A stretch of DNA of 64,000 bases from contig NC_015914.1 of the NCBI RefSeq assembly GCF_000222485.1, positions 3,048,501-3,112,500 of the forward strand, in the 5' to 3' direction. Both the position numbers and the translations under genes were made by a program. This document shows, piece by piece, positions 27,883-36,245 of the stretch (position 1 is the stretch's first letter; each line of letters begins with the position of its first letter). Under the pieces are notes generated by a model. The model worked only from the letters and a program-made list of their open reading frames with translations, ran no database searches and was not told the origin of the DNA. Source of the DNA: Cyclobacterium marinum DSM 745. GTDB lineage: Bacteria; Bacteroidota; Bacteroidia; Cytophagales; Cyclobacteriaceae.

Positions 27883-28683
27883 ATGAAACGAACCAAAGTG
27901 AAAAATATTCTTTTAATTTCATCGCTCTTAGTAGCAATTGTTTTAGTTGGGTTTATTCCTTCCGAGGAAAAGAAAACAGAGTTTAAGTTAAGGAGGATCG
28001 TAATTGATGCCGGGCATGGAGGTAAGGATCCTGGAACACTTGGCAGAATGTCCAAAGAAAAAGACGTAGCACTTGCGATTGCATTAAAGGTTGGAGGCTA
28101 TATAAATGAGTTGCTTCCAGACGTAGAAGTAATCTATACCCGAAAAACGGATGTTTTTATTGAGCTTAAAGAACGAGCAAATATTGCCAATAGAAACAGG
28201 GCGGATCTCTTTGTATCCATCCATTGTAATGCCATCAATTCGACCAAAGCCTTTGGTACGGAAACCTATGTGATGGGAAATAAAAATTTCAATGCTAATT
28301 TTGAAATTGTTAAAAGAGAAAATGCCGTAATTTTACTTGAGGACGACTACCAAGAGAATTATGAAGGTTTTGACCCTAAATCTCCTGAATCCTATATTAT
28401 GTTTAATTTGATGCAGAAAGCCTATTTTGCAAATAGCCTTTCATTGGCAGGGAAAATTGAAAAAGATTTTTCTACACGGGTAAACAGGCATTCGCGGGGA
28501 GTAAAACAAGCTCCATTCTATGTGTTATGGACCACCAGTATGCCAAGTGTTTTGATTGAAACAGGATTTTTGTCTAATCCATCAGAGGAAAAATACCTTA
28601 ATAGTAAGAGTGGGCAGACCTATGTTGCCTCGGGGATTTTTAGGGCGATTAAGGCATATAAGGAGGAATTGGAGGCTATTTGA
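27883..28683 (+). CDS. N-acetylmuramoyl-L-alanine amidase (Amidase_3)
   Basis: Zinc amidase that cuts the bond between MurNAc and L-Ala in peptidoglycan, used in cell separation and recycling. 266 residues with an N-terminal hydrophobic export segment (NILLISSLLVAIVLVGFI). The zinc site and catalytic residues lie in IVIDAGHGGKDPGTLG, LKERANIANRNRADLFVSIHCNA, and the Glu in PSVLIETGFLSNPSEE. No LysM or AMIN domain is attached, so targeting must come from other proteins. The long insertion between the second and third motifs (ENAVILLEDDYQENYEGFDPKS) resembles the regulatory helix seen in AmiC-type enzymes. Confidence 0.92.
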   Translation: MKRTKVKNILLISSLLVAIVLVGFIPSEEKKTEFKLRRIVIDAGHGGKDPGTLGRMSKEKDVALAIALKVGGYINELLPDVEVIYTRKTDVFIELKERANIANRNRADLFVSIHCNAINSTKAFGTETYVMGNKNFNANFEIVKRENAVILLEDDYQENYEGFDPKSPESYIMFNLMQKAYFANSLSLAGKIEKDFSTRVNRHSRGVKQAPFYVLWTTSMPSVLIETGFLSNPSEEKYLNSKSGQTYVASGIFRAIKAYKEELEAI

Positions 28684-28796
28684 TTGGAATTTTATGGCAA
28701 AATTTATTGAATATACTGCCATAATTGAAGGTCACATGTATTTTATTGCCGAAAATTGGTAAATTTGGTTAGTAGAAATTGTGAGTGAAAGTTGAG

Positions 28797-29645
28797 ATGA
28801 ATATTCAAATGACAGATAAAGAATTAAACGCTCTTGTATCTTTATTGGATGATGGTGATCAGGAAATAAAGGAACATGTTAGGGATAAAATACTCTCTCT
28901 GGGTAATCAGATCATACCTTTTCTTGAAAATAAATGGGAAGGCTCCTTCAATCCTGAACTGCAAAAAGAGATAGAGGAAATTGTCCATGACATGCAATTG
29001 AACTTGCTGAAAGAAAGGTTGAGCAATTGGAAAAATTCTCAAGAAAGAGAATTGTTGGAAGGTTTATGGATTGTCAATACTTACTTATATCCGGATTTAG
29101 AGTTTGATCAATTGAATGCTTTGATGCAGCAAATTTATTTCGACGTTTGGACAAATTTCAAGAATGAATTGTCCGTTTACGATAAAATTAAATTGATCAA
29201 CAATGTGCTGTTTAATGACTTGAAATTTTCAGCCAATACTAAAAATTTTCATAGCCCGGCCAATAGCATGCTTAAAACAGTGTTGGAGACCAAGAAAGGC
29301 AATCCCATAAGCCTTTGCTCAGTTTACCTGTTGGTGGCGAAAAAACTAGGGCTCCCTGTTTATGGGGTTAACTTACCTAATCTTTTTGTGTTGACTTACC
29401 AGTCAGGAAAGTTTAATTTTTATATCAATGCCTTCAACAAGGGGCTTATTTTTACCAAACAGGATATCAACAATTATCTTGATCACCTAAAGGTGGATCC
29501 CAAACCTGAATATTATGAGCCGTGTGAAAACATTGAAATTATCAGGAGAGTAATCCGTAACCTTATATTCTCTTTTGAGAAAATAGGAGATTTAGATAAA
29601 TCTAAAGAGGTCAATCAGCTACTGAAAATTGTGAATCAGGCCTAA
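28797..29645 (+). CDS. SirB1-like transglutaminase-fold protein
   Basis: 282 residues. Residues about 80-200 match the Transglut_core2/SirB1 family: LEGLWIVNTYLYPDLEFDQLNALMQQI, then FSANTKNFHSPANSMLKTVLETKKGNPISLCSVYLLVAKKLGLPVYGVNLPNLFVL. The papain-like Cys in NPISLCSVY and the His replaced by Leu/Phe in PNLFVL (many SirB1 proteins have PGHF) suggest an altered or inactive catalytic site. Start at ATG 28797; a GTG at 28785 is also in frame. It converges with the redoxin gene, and the two stops overlap by 4 bases. Confidence 0.78.
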   Translation: MNIQMTDKELNALVSLLDDGDQEIKEHVRDKILSLGNQIIPFLENKWEGSFNPELQKEIEEIVHDMQLNLLKERLSNWKNSQERELLEGLWIVNTYLYPDLEFDQLNALMQQIYFDVWTNFKNELSVYDKIKLINNVLFNDLKFSANTKNFHSPANSMLKTVLETKKGNPISLCSVYLLVAKKLGLPVYGVNLPNLFVLTYQSGKFNFYINAFNKGLIFTKQDINNYLDHLKVDPKPEYYEPCENIEIIRRVIRNLIFSFEKIGDLDKSKEVNQLLKIVNQA

Positions 29646-30223
29646 GGTTTAAGTTTTATATTGCAGCCAACAGCCCGGGTTACCATAGGGCTGGGGCGGT
29701 CCCTATTAATGATGTCATCCAATGCAGCTGAAAGATGATGCACGGTAGCGCTTTCCATTGCTTGTGCATTGTTGTCAATAGCCCCTCTATATGCGATACT
29801 ATATCCGGTAGGCCCTGAAGTGATAATCACTACTTCAGGTATTTTTGATACCTTGGTCATTTTAGTAAATACTTGTTGAGTATCCATTAAAAAGGGAATA
29901 TTATTGTTCTTGGCAAAGGGAAGAGTGCTAAGTTTTTCAGGGATTTCATTGTCTTCTCCGGCATTTGGATTTACCAAGGCAAAGGAAATATTTGAAGCAG
30001 TATATTTTTCTTTTAAAGCTTTTATCCGGGAATTATAAAGTTTGGAATAAGGGCATTTCAGGGTATAAAAAATAAAAACTTGAGCTGTAGCTGATTTATT
30101 ATTATCAAGGGAATATTCCTGATTGGTGATCGCGTCTACCATCTTAACATTGGAAACCTTTTGGCCAAAAATGGCCGTGGTCCAAAATATACTCATTACA
30201 AAACACCCCAAAAAAATCTTCAT
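29642..30223 (-). CDS. Exported redoxin/peroxiredoxin-like protein with CxxS motif
   Basis: 193 residues with a signal peptide (IFLGCFVMSIFWTTAIFGQ). A thioredoxin-like fold of the AhpC/TSA-redoxin type follows: VFIFYTLKCPYSKLYNSRIKALKEKY holds one Cys (residue 57) and Ser 60 where thioredoxins have CxxC; the cis-Pro loop is KIPEVVII. A second conserved Cys sits near the end (residue 187, TRAVGCNIKLKP), so Cys57/Cys187 could work as a peroxidatic/resolving pair. ATG 30223 is preferred because upstream starts overlap the preceding gene. It lies 32 bases after the phosphopantetheinyl transferase gene. Confidence 0.75.
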   Translation of the reverse strand: MKIFLGCFVMSIFWTTAIFGQKVSNVKMVDAITNQEYSLDNNKSATAQVFIFYTLKCPYSKLYNSRIKALKEKYTASNISFALVNPNAGEDNEIPEKLSTLPFAKNNNIPFLMDTQQVFTKMTKVSKIPEVVIITSGPTGYSIAYRGAIDNNAQAMESATVHHLSAALDDIINRDRPSPMVTRAVGCNIKLKP

Positions 30224-30255
30224 CTCTAGTTGTTTTATAACAAATATAGAAAAAA

Positions 30256-30885
30256 TCACCATACGGTATAAGTAAGAATCATGTCGTTTTCAGAATAAGA
30301 CATAACCTGATAATGATGATCTGAAAAATCTGAGCCATAAATTTTGCCTTTTATGATTTTATCATGGGCTGTAAAAGGCTCCAAAATTATATTTTGACGA
30401 AGGCTAATGCCTTTTTTTCCTTGACATTTATAGATACTTTCCTTAACAGACCAAGCCAAAGTGTATAAGAAAGGGTCTGATCCCAAAAACTCCATTTCGG
30501 AAGGATCCAAGTATTTTGGGCCTAATGGAACTGTTTTGTCTCTAACTCGTTCTAAATCTATGCCTACAGACATCTCTCTATGAAATATCGCGGCAGCATA
30601 GTCTCCATGGTGCGTGAGAGATACATGGCCTGAGTCATCCATGGCGTGGGACTTTCCATGATTGTCTTTATAAAATCCGGGATAGGGTAGGGATAGACTA
30701 TCTAATGTATTCTTGATGGCCAGTCTTGCAGCTTTCCATTCTTTTCTTTTTTGAGGATGCCCTATATTTGCAAGTGAGAGCTTTTCCCTAAAACTCAAAA
30801 AGTCCATGGACGTGTTTTCGGAGGATTTAATATTGTTGATGGCAAAAGCAGATAAAGGACTAATTTTTTCTATTTTTGTTAACAT
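30256..30885 (-). CDS. 4'-phosphopantetheinyl transferase superfamily protein
   Basis: 209 residues. The two core motifs are VGIDLERVRDKT (metal-binding Asp/Glu) and TLAWSVKESIYKCQGKKGISL (catalytic Glu and Lys). HVSLTHHGDYAAAIF precedes them, as in Sfp-like and EntD-like enzymes. It moves the phosphopantetheine arm from CoA to a carrier protein. No carrier protein, PKS or NRPS lies in the window, so the target is unknown. It could be the main acyl-carrier-protein enzyme, as some Bacteroidota lack AcpS. Divergent from the WD40 gene. Confidence 0.85.
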   Translation of the reverse strand: MLTKIEKISPLSAFAINNIKSSENTSMDFLSFREKLSLANIGHPQKRKEWKAARLAIKNTLDSLSLPYPGFYKDNHGKSHAMDDSGHVSLTHHGDYAAAIFHREMSVGIDLERVRDKTVPLGPKYLDPSEMEFLGSDPFLYTLAWSVKESIYKCQGKKGISLRQNIILEPFTAHDKIIKGKIYGSDFSDHHYQVMSYSENDMILTYTVW

Positions 30886-30928
30886 AGTAACTTTAAGGCA
30901 ACTGTATAGTAATTAGGTTCTGCAATAT

Positions 30929-31843
30929 ATGTCAAATATTCAAGTAAGTAAACTTAACACATTACGAGGGCACAATCATTCTGTTTTTGCCCTTGCCAAT
31001 GGTTGCCAAACAAACCTTATTTACACCGGATCAGGAGATGGGATGGTTGTTGAATGGAACCTTTCAGAATTGGGAGATGGCCTTTTACTGGCCAAGCTGC
31101 CAAGCTCTGTATATGCCTTGGAAGTAGACAAACAGAGAAATGTCTTATTTATTGGCCAAAATAATGAGGGGATTCATGCCATTGATTTAAAAAGCAAAAA
31201 AGAAATTTGGTCGCTAAAAATCACCTCCCATCCGATTTTTGATATCAAAGTGCTTGACAACCTACTTTTGGTGGCAACAGGAGATGGGGTGTTGGTAGTA
31301 ATAGATATTGAAGAACGTTCTCCCGTGAGGCACATTAAGATAAGCGATCAATCTTTGCGCGTTTTGGCAGTTGCGCCGAACCAAAAGCAAATAGCCGTAG
31401 GTGCCAGTGATCACTTGATTAAGGTTTTTGATACCCAAGATTGGTCACCATTAGCAAGAATGCAAGGGCATTTAAACTCCGTCTTTGCTTTGGCCTATAG
31501 TCCGGATGGGAAAACCATTGTAAGTGGTGGAAGGGATGCCTCACTTAAATTTTGGGATACTGAAAAATTTGAAATACAACAAAATATAGCTGCACATATG
31601 TATGCAATCAATTATCTTTCGTTCCGGGAAGATGGCAAGTATTTTGTGACTTGCAGCATGGACAAGTCCATTAAGGTATGGGATATGGAAGCGTTTAAGC
31701 TATTGAAAGTAATAGATAAAGCCAGGTATGTGGGGCATGGAACTTCAATTAATAAAGTTTTGTGGACCAAGAATAAGGATCAAGTAGTGGCGATCAGTGA
31801 TGATCATACCGTTTCTGTTTGGGAAATAAATATTGGTCAATAA
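30929..31843 (+). CDS. WD40 repeat protein
   Basis: 304 residues, no signal peptide, so cytoplasmic. Seven beta-propeller blades can be counted, for example LRGHNHSVFALANG...LIYTGSGDGMVVEW, MQGHLNSVFALAYSPDGKTIVSGGRDASLKFWD, AAHMYAINYLSFREDGKYFVTCSMDKSIKVWD and VGHGTSINKVLWTKNKDQVVAISDDHTVSVWE, covering the whole chain. It is a scaffold with no enzymatic motif. It lies 33 bases upstream of a DivIVA-like gene, which hints at a role in cell growth or division; this is a context inference. Confidence 0.9.
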   Translation: MSNIQVSKLNTLRGHNHSVFALANGCQTNLIYTGSGDGMVVEWNLSELGDGLLLAKLPSSVYALEVDKQRNVLFIGQNNEGIHAIDLKSKKEIWSLKITSHPIFDIKVLDNLLLVATGDGVLVVIDIEERSPVRHIKISDQSLRVLAVAPNQKQIAVGASDHLIKVFDTQDWSPLARMQGHLNSVFALAYSPDGKTIVSGGRDASLKFWDTEKFEIQQNIAAHMYAINYLSFREDGKYFVTCSMDKSIKVWDMEAFKLLKVIDKARYVGHGTSINKVLWTKNKDQVVAISDDHTVSVWEINIGQ

Positions 31844-31876
31844 CTTCCGGTCATAGATCGGCTAAATGACGAAAAA

Positions 31877-32719
31877 ATGAAAATTACACCATTGGATATC
31901 CGTCAGAAGACCTTCGAAAAAAATTTCAGGGGCTATGATAAAGATGAAGTTTCAACCTTTTTGAGTTATTTGTCTCAAGAATGGGAAAAGCTTGTAGAAG
32001 AGAAAAATGCTCTTGAGATTAAATATGAGCATGCAGAAAAAGAAGCGTCAAAGCTTAGAGAGGTGGAGCAGTCACTTTTTAAAACATTGAAAACAGCAGA
32101 AGATACCGGTGCAAGTATTATCGAGCAAGCTAACAAAACAGCAGAATTAATTCTCAAAGAGGCGCAAATGAATGCGGATGCCTTACATGCTGAATCAAGA
32201 GGCAAGGCGCGCAATATGATTGATCAGGCAGAGTCACAATCTAAAAACATCATCGAAGACCTTAAAGAAGATGTCAATGTTTTGGTTGAAAATTATGAAA
32301 AGCTACTGGACCAGAGAGACTATTTACTTAAAAACTTGAAACGCACGGCTTCAGAAACCTTGGAAAATGTAAAAACAGCCCAAGATGGATTTACAGAAAT
32401 AGATACCGGAATTCATACCCGCTTGGTCAAAGAGCTTCAAAGAAAAGAAAAAAGCTACGAAGTACCCGAACAAGAAGAATCTAAGCCTAGTCTGTCAGCG
32501 AACACCTATACTTGGGAACAACCGAAAAATCAAGATGTAGCAGAACAAAATAAGATAAATGAAGCCAAGGAGGAAAAGGCGGAAGGAGCCTTAGAAATCG
32601 ATACCATTTCTGAGCAGGAGAAGGCAGAAGGAGATGAGAAAGCTGACAAAATAAATTCTCCCACTGACAAAGGGGGAAAAAAAGACCAGAATGGTTCGTT
32701 TTTTGACCAATTTGAATAA
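31877..32719 (+). CDS. DivIVA domain-containing coiled-coil protein
   Basis: 280 residues. The N terminus KITPLDIRQKTFEKNFRGYD, followed by KDEVSTFLSYLSQEW, is the DivIVA/GpsB lipid-binding motif, then a long coiled coil to about residue 200 (alanine- and glutamate-rich heptads). The last 80 residues are highly charged and low-complexity (repeated EEKAEG/EQEKAEGDEKAD) and probably disordered. DivIVA proteins mark poles or septa by sensing membrane curvature. It overlaps the start of folB by one base (TAATG). Confidence 0.88.
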   Translation: MKITPLDIRQKTFEKNFRGYDKDEVSTFLSYLSQEWEKLVEEKNALEIKYEHAEKEASKLREVEQSLFKTLKTAEDTGASIIEQANKTAELILKEAQMNADALHAESRGKARNMIDQAESQSKNIIEDLKEDVNVLVENYEKLLDQRDYLLKNLKRTASETLENVKTAQDGFTEIDTGIHTRLVKELQRKEKSYEVPEQEESKPSLSANTYTWEQPKNQDVAEQNKINEAKEEKAEGALEIDTISEQEKAEGDEKADKINSPTDKGGKKDQNGSFFDQFE

Positions 32720-33084
32720 TGGGAAAAGTATCACTTGAAGGAATTGAATTTCATGCTTTCCATGGCGTTTTTTCAGAAGAGAAGAAATTAGGTAATCGAT
32801 TTACAGTTGACTTGCATGTTCATACTGATTTTCAACAAGCCATGTATTCTGACGACCTTAATTATACTGTCGATTATTTTAAGCTTTATCAAATTGCTAA
32901 AGCACACATGCAGGTGCCGGTGAAATTGCTCGAACACTTAGGTCATTTAATGATTGAAGATATTTTGAAAGCTTATCCTGACAGTAAGGAAGTTCAAGTA
33001 ATCATCAAGAAGCACAATCCGGCCCTTGGAGGCGTTGTTAATTTTTCCGTGGTAGAAGTGGCTTACCCGAGAGATTACAAGTAA
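32719..33084 (+). CDS. folB: Dihydroneopterin aldolase
   Basis: Cleaves dihydroneopterin to 6-hydroxymethyl-dihydropterin and glycolaldehyde in folate synthesis. 121 residues, the usual size. Key segments: LEGIEFHAFHGVFSEEKKLGNRF (the substrate-binding Tyr position is Phe here, as in 'HAFHGV'), LNYTVDYFKLYQI, KLLEHLGHLMIEDIL (catalytic E-H-L) and VIIKKHNPALGG (catalytic Lys). It overlaps the DivIVA-like gene by one base, so translation is coupled, although the roles are unrelated. Confidence 0.94.
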   Translation: MGKVSLEGIEFHAFHGVFSEEKKLGNRFTVDLHVHTDFQQAMYSDDLNYTVDYFKLYQIAKAHMQVPVKLLEHLGHLMIEDILKAYPDSKEVQVIIKKHNPALGGVVNFSVVEVAYPRDYK

Positions 33085-33097
33085 ATGATCGAAACCG

Positions 33098-33559
33098 ATG
33101 TATACCAAGCAAGAATTAAGTGCAACAAGACAAAAGTTTTGGACAACATTTGGACACTATATGAAGCCTGTTCCAAATGCTGAAGGGAGAAGAATAAATT
33201 GGAAAAATTACAAAACAGGGGTGAAACACATGTATTTCAGGATGAAAGCAGAGCGGGATTTTGCTTCTATATCTATAGAAGTACAGCATCCAGACAGTGA
33301 GATACGAAGTTTATTGTATGATCAATTGCTGACCTTTAAAGGTGTTTTTCAGCAAGAAGTAAATGAAGAATGGGAATGGAAAGCTGATCTTCCCAACGAT
33401 TGGGGTGAAAATTTAAGTAAAGTAGAAAAAAAACTTGAGGGAGTAAATGTGATGGATCAGGATGATTGGCCAAAAATTATTTCTTTCCTAAAACCAAGGA
33501 TAATTGCCATTGATTCTTTTTGGGCCAATATGAAGTACGGCTTTGAGGGTTTGACCTAG
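33098..33559 (+). CDS. DUF4268 domain-containing protein
   Basis: 153 residues, cytoplasmic. The chain begins MYTKQELSATRQKFWTTFGHYM and includes NWKNYKTGVKHMYFRMKAERDFASISIEVQH and the end FLKPRIIAIDSFWANMKYGFEGL, which fit the DUF4268 pattern. That domain shows a nuclease-like fold relationship in larger proteins, but as a stand-alone unit its function is unknown. It follows folB by 13 bases. Confidence is for the family call, not a function. Confidence 0.75.
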   Translation: MYTKQELSATRQKFWTTFGHYMKPVPNAEGRRINWKNYKTGVKHMYFRMKAERDFASISIEVQHPDSEIRSLLYDQLLTFKGVFQQEVNEEWEWKADLPNDWGENLSKVEKKLEGVNVMDQDDWPKIISFLKPRIIAIDSFWANMKYGFEGLT

Positions 33560-33597
33560 GCAAAAATCAGTCAAGTCTACTAGCATAAAGCTGCGCA

Positions 33598-33915
33598 TTA
33601 CTCAACATCGTGCCTTTTGGGCAGTTCAGGGTTGGTGAATACAAACCCTCTGGCTTCATTACTTTCATGGAAATCAACCTGCATTCCCATCAAAAACATA
33701 ACATGTTTTTTCTCTATCAAGACTGTCAAACCTTCTATGTCAAAGCTTTGGTCTTCATCTTTTTTTAAGTCAAAACCTAAAGCGTAAGATACTCCACCAC
33801 AACCCCCACCTTTAACGCCTACTCTTAAAGCATATTCCAAGGGGATGTTCTTTGTGGATATTATGGTTTTAATCTCTTCAAGAGCCTTTGGTGTAATATT
33901 TATCGGTGTTAACAT
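33598..33915 (-). CDS. A-type iron-sulfur cluster carrier-like protein (IscA/HesB fold) lacking the C-terminal CGC
   Basis: 105 residues. The fold is recognisable: ITPKALEEIKTIISTKNIP, then LRVGVKGGGCGGVSYALGFD with the first conserved Cys (residue 39), IEKKHVMFLMGMQVDFHE and ARGFVFTNPE. Canonical IscA/SufA/ErpA continue into a CGC motif after the NP; here the chain ends NPELPKRHDVE with no Cys. Two of three cluster ligands are therefore missing. It may be a specialised variant binding metal or cluster differently (the terminal His and acidic residues are candidates), or have lost cluster binding. No suf or isc genes are adjacent. Confidence 0.82.
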   Translation of the reverse strand: MLTPINITPKALEEIKTIISTKNIPLEYALRVGVKGGGCGGVSYALGFDLKKDEDQSFDIEGLTVLIEKKHVMFLMGMQVDFHESNEARGFVFTNPELPKRHDVE

Positions 33916-34027
33916 GTGAACTTAAGGGCGGTGAATGATAAATGGTTCCAAAATTAAAACAGAAAAACATTTGGTGCATAGTAAAACAGGACATTATTTT
34001 AGATATTGCTAATTAAAAACCTTGACA

Positions 34028-34549
34028 ATGGATTACCTCTTTGATTTATTAAAAATAATTGTTCCTGCCGGCCTGGCAATATATGGCATGTTTATTATTA
34101 CGGTATCATTTTTGAAGAAGGAAAGGGAGATAAAGTGGTTGGATATTAAATCGAAAAACGCTGAACAAATAATCCCTTTGCGTATTCAAGCTGCTGAACG
34201 TCTCTGTCTATTAATGGAGCGGATTTCTCCCAATAACTTGGTGAGGCGAGTTAATGGACCGGAGATGCTTGCAGGCGAATTGCATGGCCTTTTAATTCAG
34301 GAAATCAGGAACGAATTCAATCATAATTTATCCCAACAAGTGTATTTCACTGATGATACTTGGGAAACCATTAGGTCTGCAGTGGAACAAACCATTTCTT
34401 TAATAAACAATGCCTACCAACAAATAGGTGGGGAAGCGAGAAGTATTGAATTGTCAAAAAGAATATTTCAACTCGCAATGGAAGTGGAACAGGATACTCT
34501 GGGAATTGCTCTAAGGAAAATCAAGGATGAAATACGCATATACTATTGA
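34028..34549 (+). CDS. Membrane-anchored protein, probably DUF7935-like
   Basis: 173 residues. One N-terminal membrane segment (about residues 6-28, LLKIIVPAGLAIYGMFIITVSF) is followed by a helical cytoplasmic domain rich in conserved-looking E/R/N (PLRIQAAERLCLLMERISPNNLV, LLIQEIRNEFNHNLSQQVY). Similar small proteins are widespread in Bacteroidota with unknown role. ATG 34028 is chosen over the TTG at 34022. It starts the run of closely spaced plus-strand genes to 38087. Confidence 0.72.
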   Translation: MDYLFDLLKIIVPAGLAIYGMFIITVSFLKKEREIKWLDIKSKNAEQIIPLRIQAAERLCLLMERISPNNLVRRVNGPEMLAGELHGLLIQEIRNEFNHNLSQQVYFTDDTWETIRSAVEQTISLINNAYQQIGGEARSIELSKRIFQLAMEVEQDTLGIALRKIKDEIRIYY

Positions 34550-34575
34550 TTCAAAATTTAATGTAACGAATACTT

Positions 34576-34992
34576 ATGGATAGTTATTCTTCAGGTCAAA
34601 ACCTTTTTGAGAAGGTCAAAGCCATCTACTTAAACAGGGCAGAGCATATTGCAGGAACAGAGAAAAAACTAAAAGCCTTACTAGTAAAAGTTAACCAAAA
34701 ATGGCAAGAGCTTTCTCAAAACCCTACTTTTGCGCAGGTCAAATTTCAGATAGAGATATTTATTAGAATGATAAAAGCTCATCTGAATAAAAAATATGCA
34801 GGTTTATCCAATAGGTCTTTAGGACTAATAGTCTTAGGGCTATTTTATTTTGCCTTACCTACTGACTTGGTGCCGGATTTTATACCGTTTGTAGGCTATG
34901 TAGATGACATCACTGTATTACTGGCTATTTTTAAAAGCATTCAATCTGATATTGAGAAGTTTCTAGATTGGGAAAAAAATCAAGACCTATGA
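34576..34992 (+). CDS. YkvA family (DUF1232) membrane protein
   Basis: 138 residues. The C-terminal half holds the DUF1232 signature GLIVLGLFYFALPTDLVPDF followed by IPFVGYVDDITVLLAIFKSI, i.e. two hydrophobic helices around the 'P-x-D-L-x-P-D-x-x-P-x-x-G-x-x-D-D' core. The N-terminal half is amphipathic helix. Function is unknown in general. It ends within the start of the next gene (ATGA overlap), so translation is coupled. Confidence 0.85.
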   Translation: MDSYSSGQNLFEKVKAIYLNRAEHIAGTEKKLKALLVKVNQKWQELSQNPTFAQVKFQIEIFIRMIKAHLNKKYAGLSNRSLGLIVLGLFYFALPTDLVPDFIPFVGYVDDITVLLAIFKSIQSDIEKFLDWEKNQDL

Positions 34993-35711
34993 GTCGTATC
35001 GCATTCGTGTCAGGAGCTTCTGGACTGATAGGTATTCAGTTGTTACATCAACTTTTTAAAAATGAGTCTTTTGATTGGGTGATTTCCTTTGGTAGAAGGG
35101 AGTTGGCATTCAAGCACCAAAAGTTGGTTCAGGTAAAGGTTGATTTCGGTCAGTTGGACAAAGTGGACCTGATAAATGAAGTAAGGAATCAAAATATGGG
35201 AGGAGATAAACAATCTCTCATCAAAGGTTTGTCAGAAAAAGCGACTACAATCTGTGCCTTTAGTTCATTGGGGACTACCATCAAAAAAGCCGGTTCCAAA
35301 GAAAGCTTTTACCGTATTGATCATGATTTTGTGGTTTCATTTGCAAGGTTTTCCTTACAGAATGGCGCCAAAAGATTTTTGTATGTCAGTGCTTTAGGTG
35401 CAGATGCTCAGTCATCCATTTTCTATAATAAAGTCAAAGGAGAGGTAGAAAATGACCTTAAAAGAATGGACTTTGATTACGTGGGTATTTTCCAACCTTC
35501 TCTATTATTGGGAGAAAGGAAGGAAAGTAGGCCTGGTGAAGAAATAGGGAAAGTGCTGATGAAATTTGTAGCATTTTTTGGGCTATTCAAGAAGTATAAG
35601 CCTATTTATGACCACCAAGTTGCTAAAGCCATGGTGCAAAAGGCTTTAAATATTAAAATGACAGGAAATGAGACCATCCCCTCGTCCGAAATGCATAAAA
35701 TGACACAATGA
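34989..35711 (+). CDS. NAD(P)-binding Rossmann oxidoreductase (atypical SDR, HTATIP2-like)
   Basis: 240 residues. N-terminal nucleotide-binding loop AFVSGASGLIGIQLLHQL, then VKVDFGQLDKV, CAFSSLGTTIKKAGSKESFYRIDHDFVVSFA and RFLYVSALGADAQSSIFYNKVKGEVENDL. The Y-x-x-x-K pair (YNKVK) fits an SDR-like catalytic site. Substrate is unknown. The start is ATG 34989 overlapping the YkvA stop by 4 bases; the longer open frame from 34968 would run far into the upstream gene. The stop overlaps the dtd start, again by ATGA. Confidence 0.85.
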   Translation: MSRIAFVSGASGLIGIQLLHQLFKNESFDWVISFGRRELAFKHQKLVQVKVDFGQLDKVDLINEVRNQNMGGDKQSLIKGLSEKATTICAFSSLGTTIKKAGSKESFYRIDHDFVVSFARFSLQNGAKRFLYVSALGADAQSSIFYNKVKGEVENDLKRMDFDYVGIFQPSLLLGERKESRPGEEIGKVLMKFVAFFGLFKKYKPIYDHQVAKAMVQKALNIKMTGNETIPSSEMHKMTQ

Positions 35712-36160
35712 TTGTAGTTTTACAAAGAGTAAAAGAAGCATCAGTAAGTATAACAGGTAAAGATAAGGCTGCTATTGGATCAGGAATATTGGTCTTACTT
35801 GGTATTGAATCTGCCGATAATCTTGAAGATATTTCTTGGCTATGCAGGAAAATAGTAAATATGAGAATATTTGCCGATGACGAAGGGGTGATGAACAAAA
35901 GTGTGCTGGAAACAAAAGGAGAGGTATTGGTAGTAAGTCAATTTACACTTCATGCAAGTACCAAAAAAGGTAACAGACCCTCTTATATAAAGGCTGCTAA
36001 GCCAGAAATAGCCATTCCACTATATGAAGATTTTGTGAAGGAAATATCCGGTCTATTAGGTAAAACTGTTCCGACCGGTGAGTTTGGAGCAGATATGCAG
36101 GTTTCCTTAGTAAATGATGGTCCGGTTACCATTATTTTAGATTCTAAAAATAAAGTTTAA
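35708..36160 (+). CDS. dtd: D-aminoacyl-tRNA deacylase
   Basis: Removes D-amino acids (and glycine) mischarged on tRNA. 150 residues, the standard length. MIVVLQRVKEASVSI, the SQFTLHAS motif (catalytic Thr-bearing SQFTL) and the cross-subunit Gly-cisPro motif NDGPVTI are all present. It acts as a homodimer in the cytoplasm. Four-base overlap with the SDR gene. Confidence 0.96.
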   Translation: MIVVLQRVKEASVSITGKDKAAIGSGILVLLGIESADNLEDISWLCRKIVNMRIFADDEGVMNKSVLETKGEVLVVSQFTLHASTKKGNRPSYIKAAKPEIAIPLYEDFVKEISGLLGKTVPTGEFGADMQVSLVNDGPVTIILDSKNKV

Positions 36161-36245
36161 TTCACAGCCCCTTATTTGAGGTAAAGATTTGTACCAGCAA
36201 ATCCATTCTGATATTTTTGTCCACATTGGGGTTAATGGCTATTCA

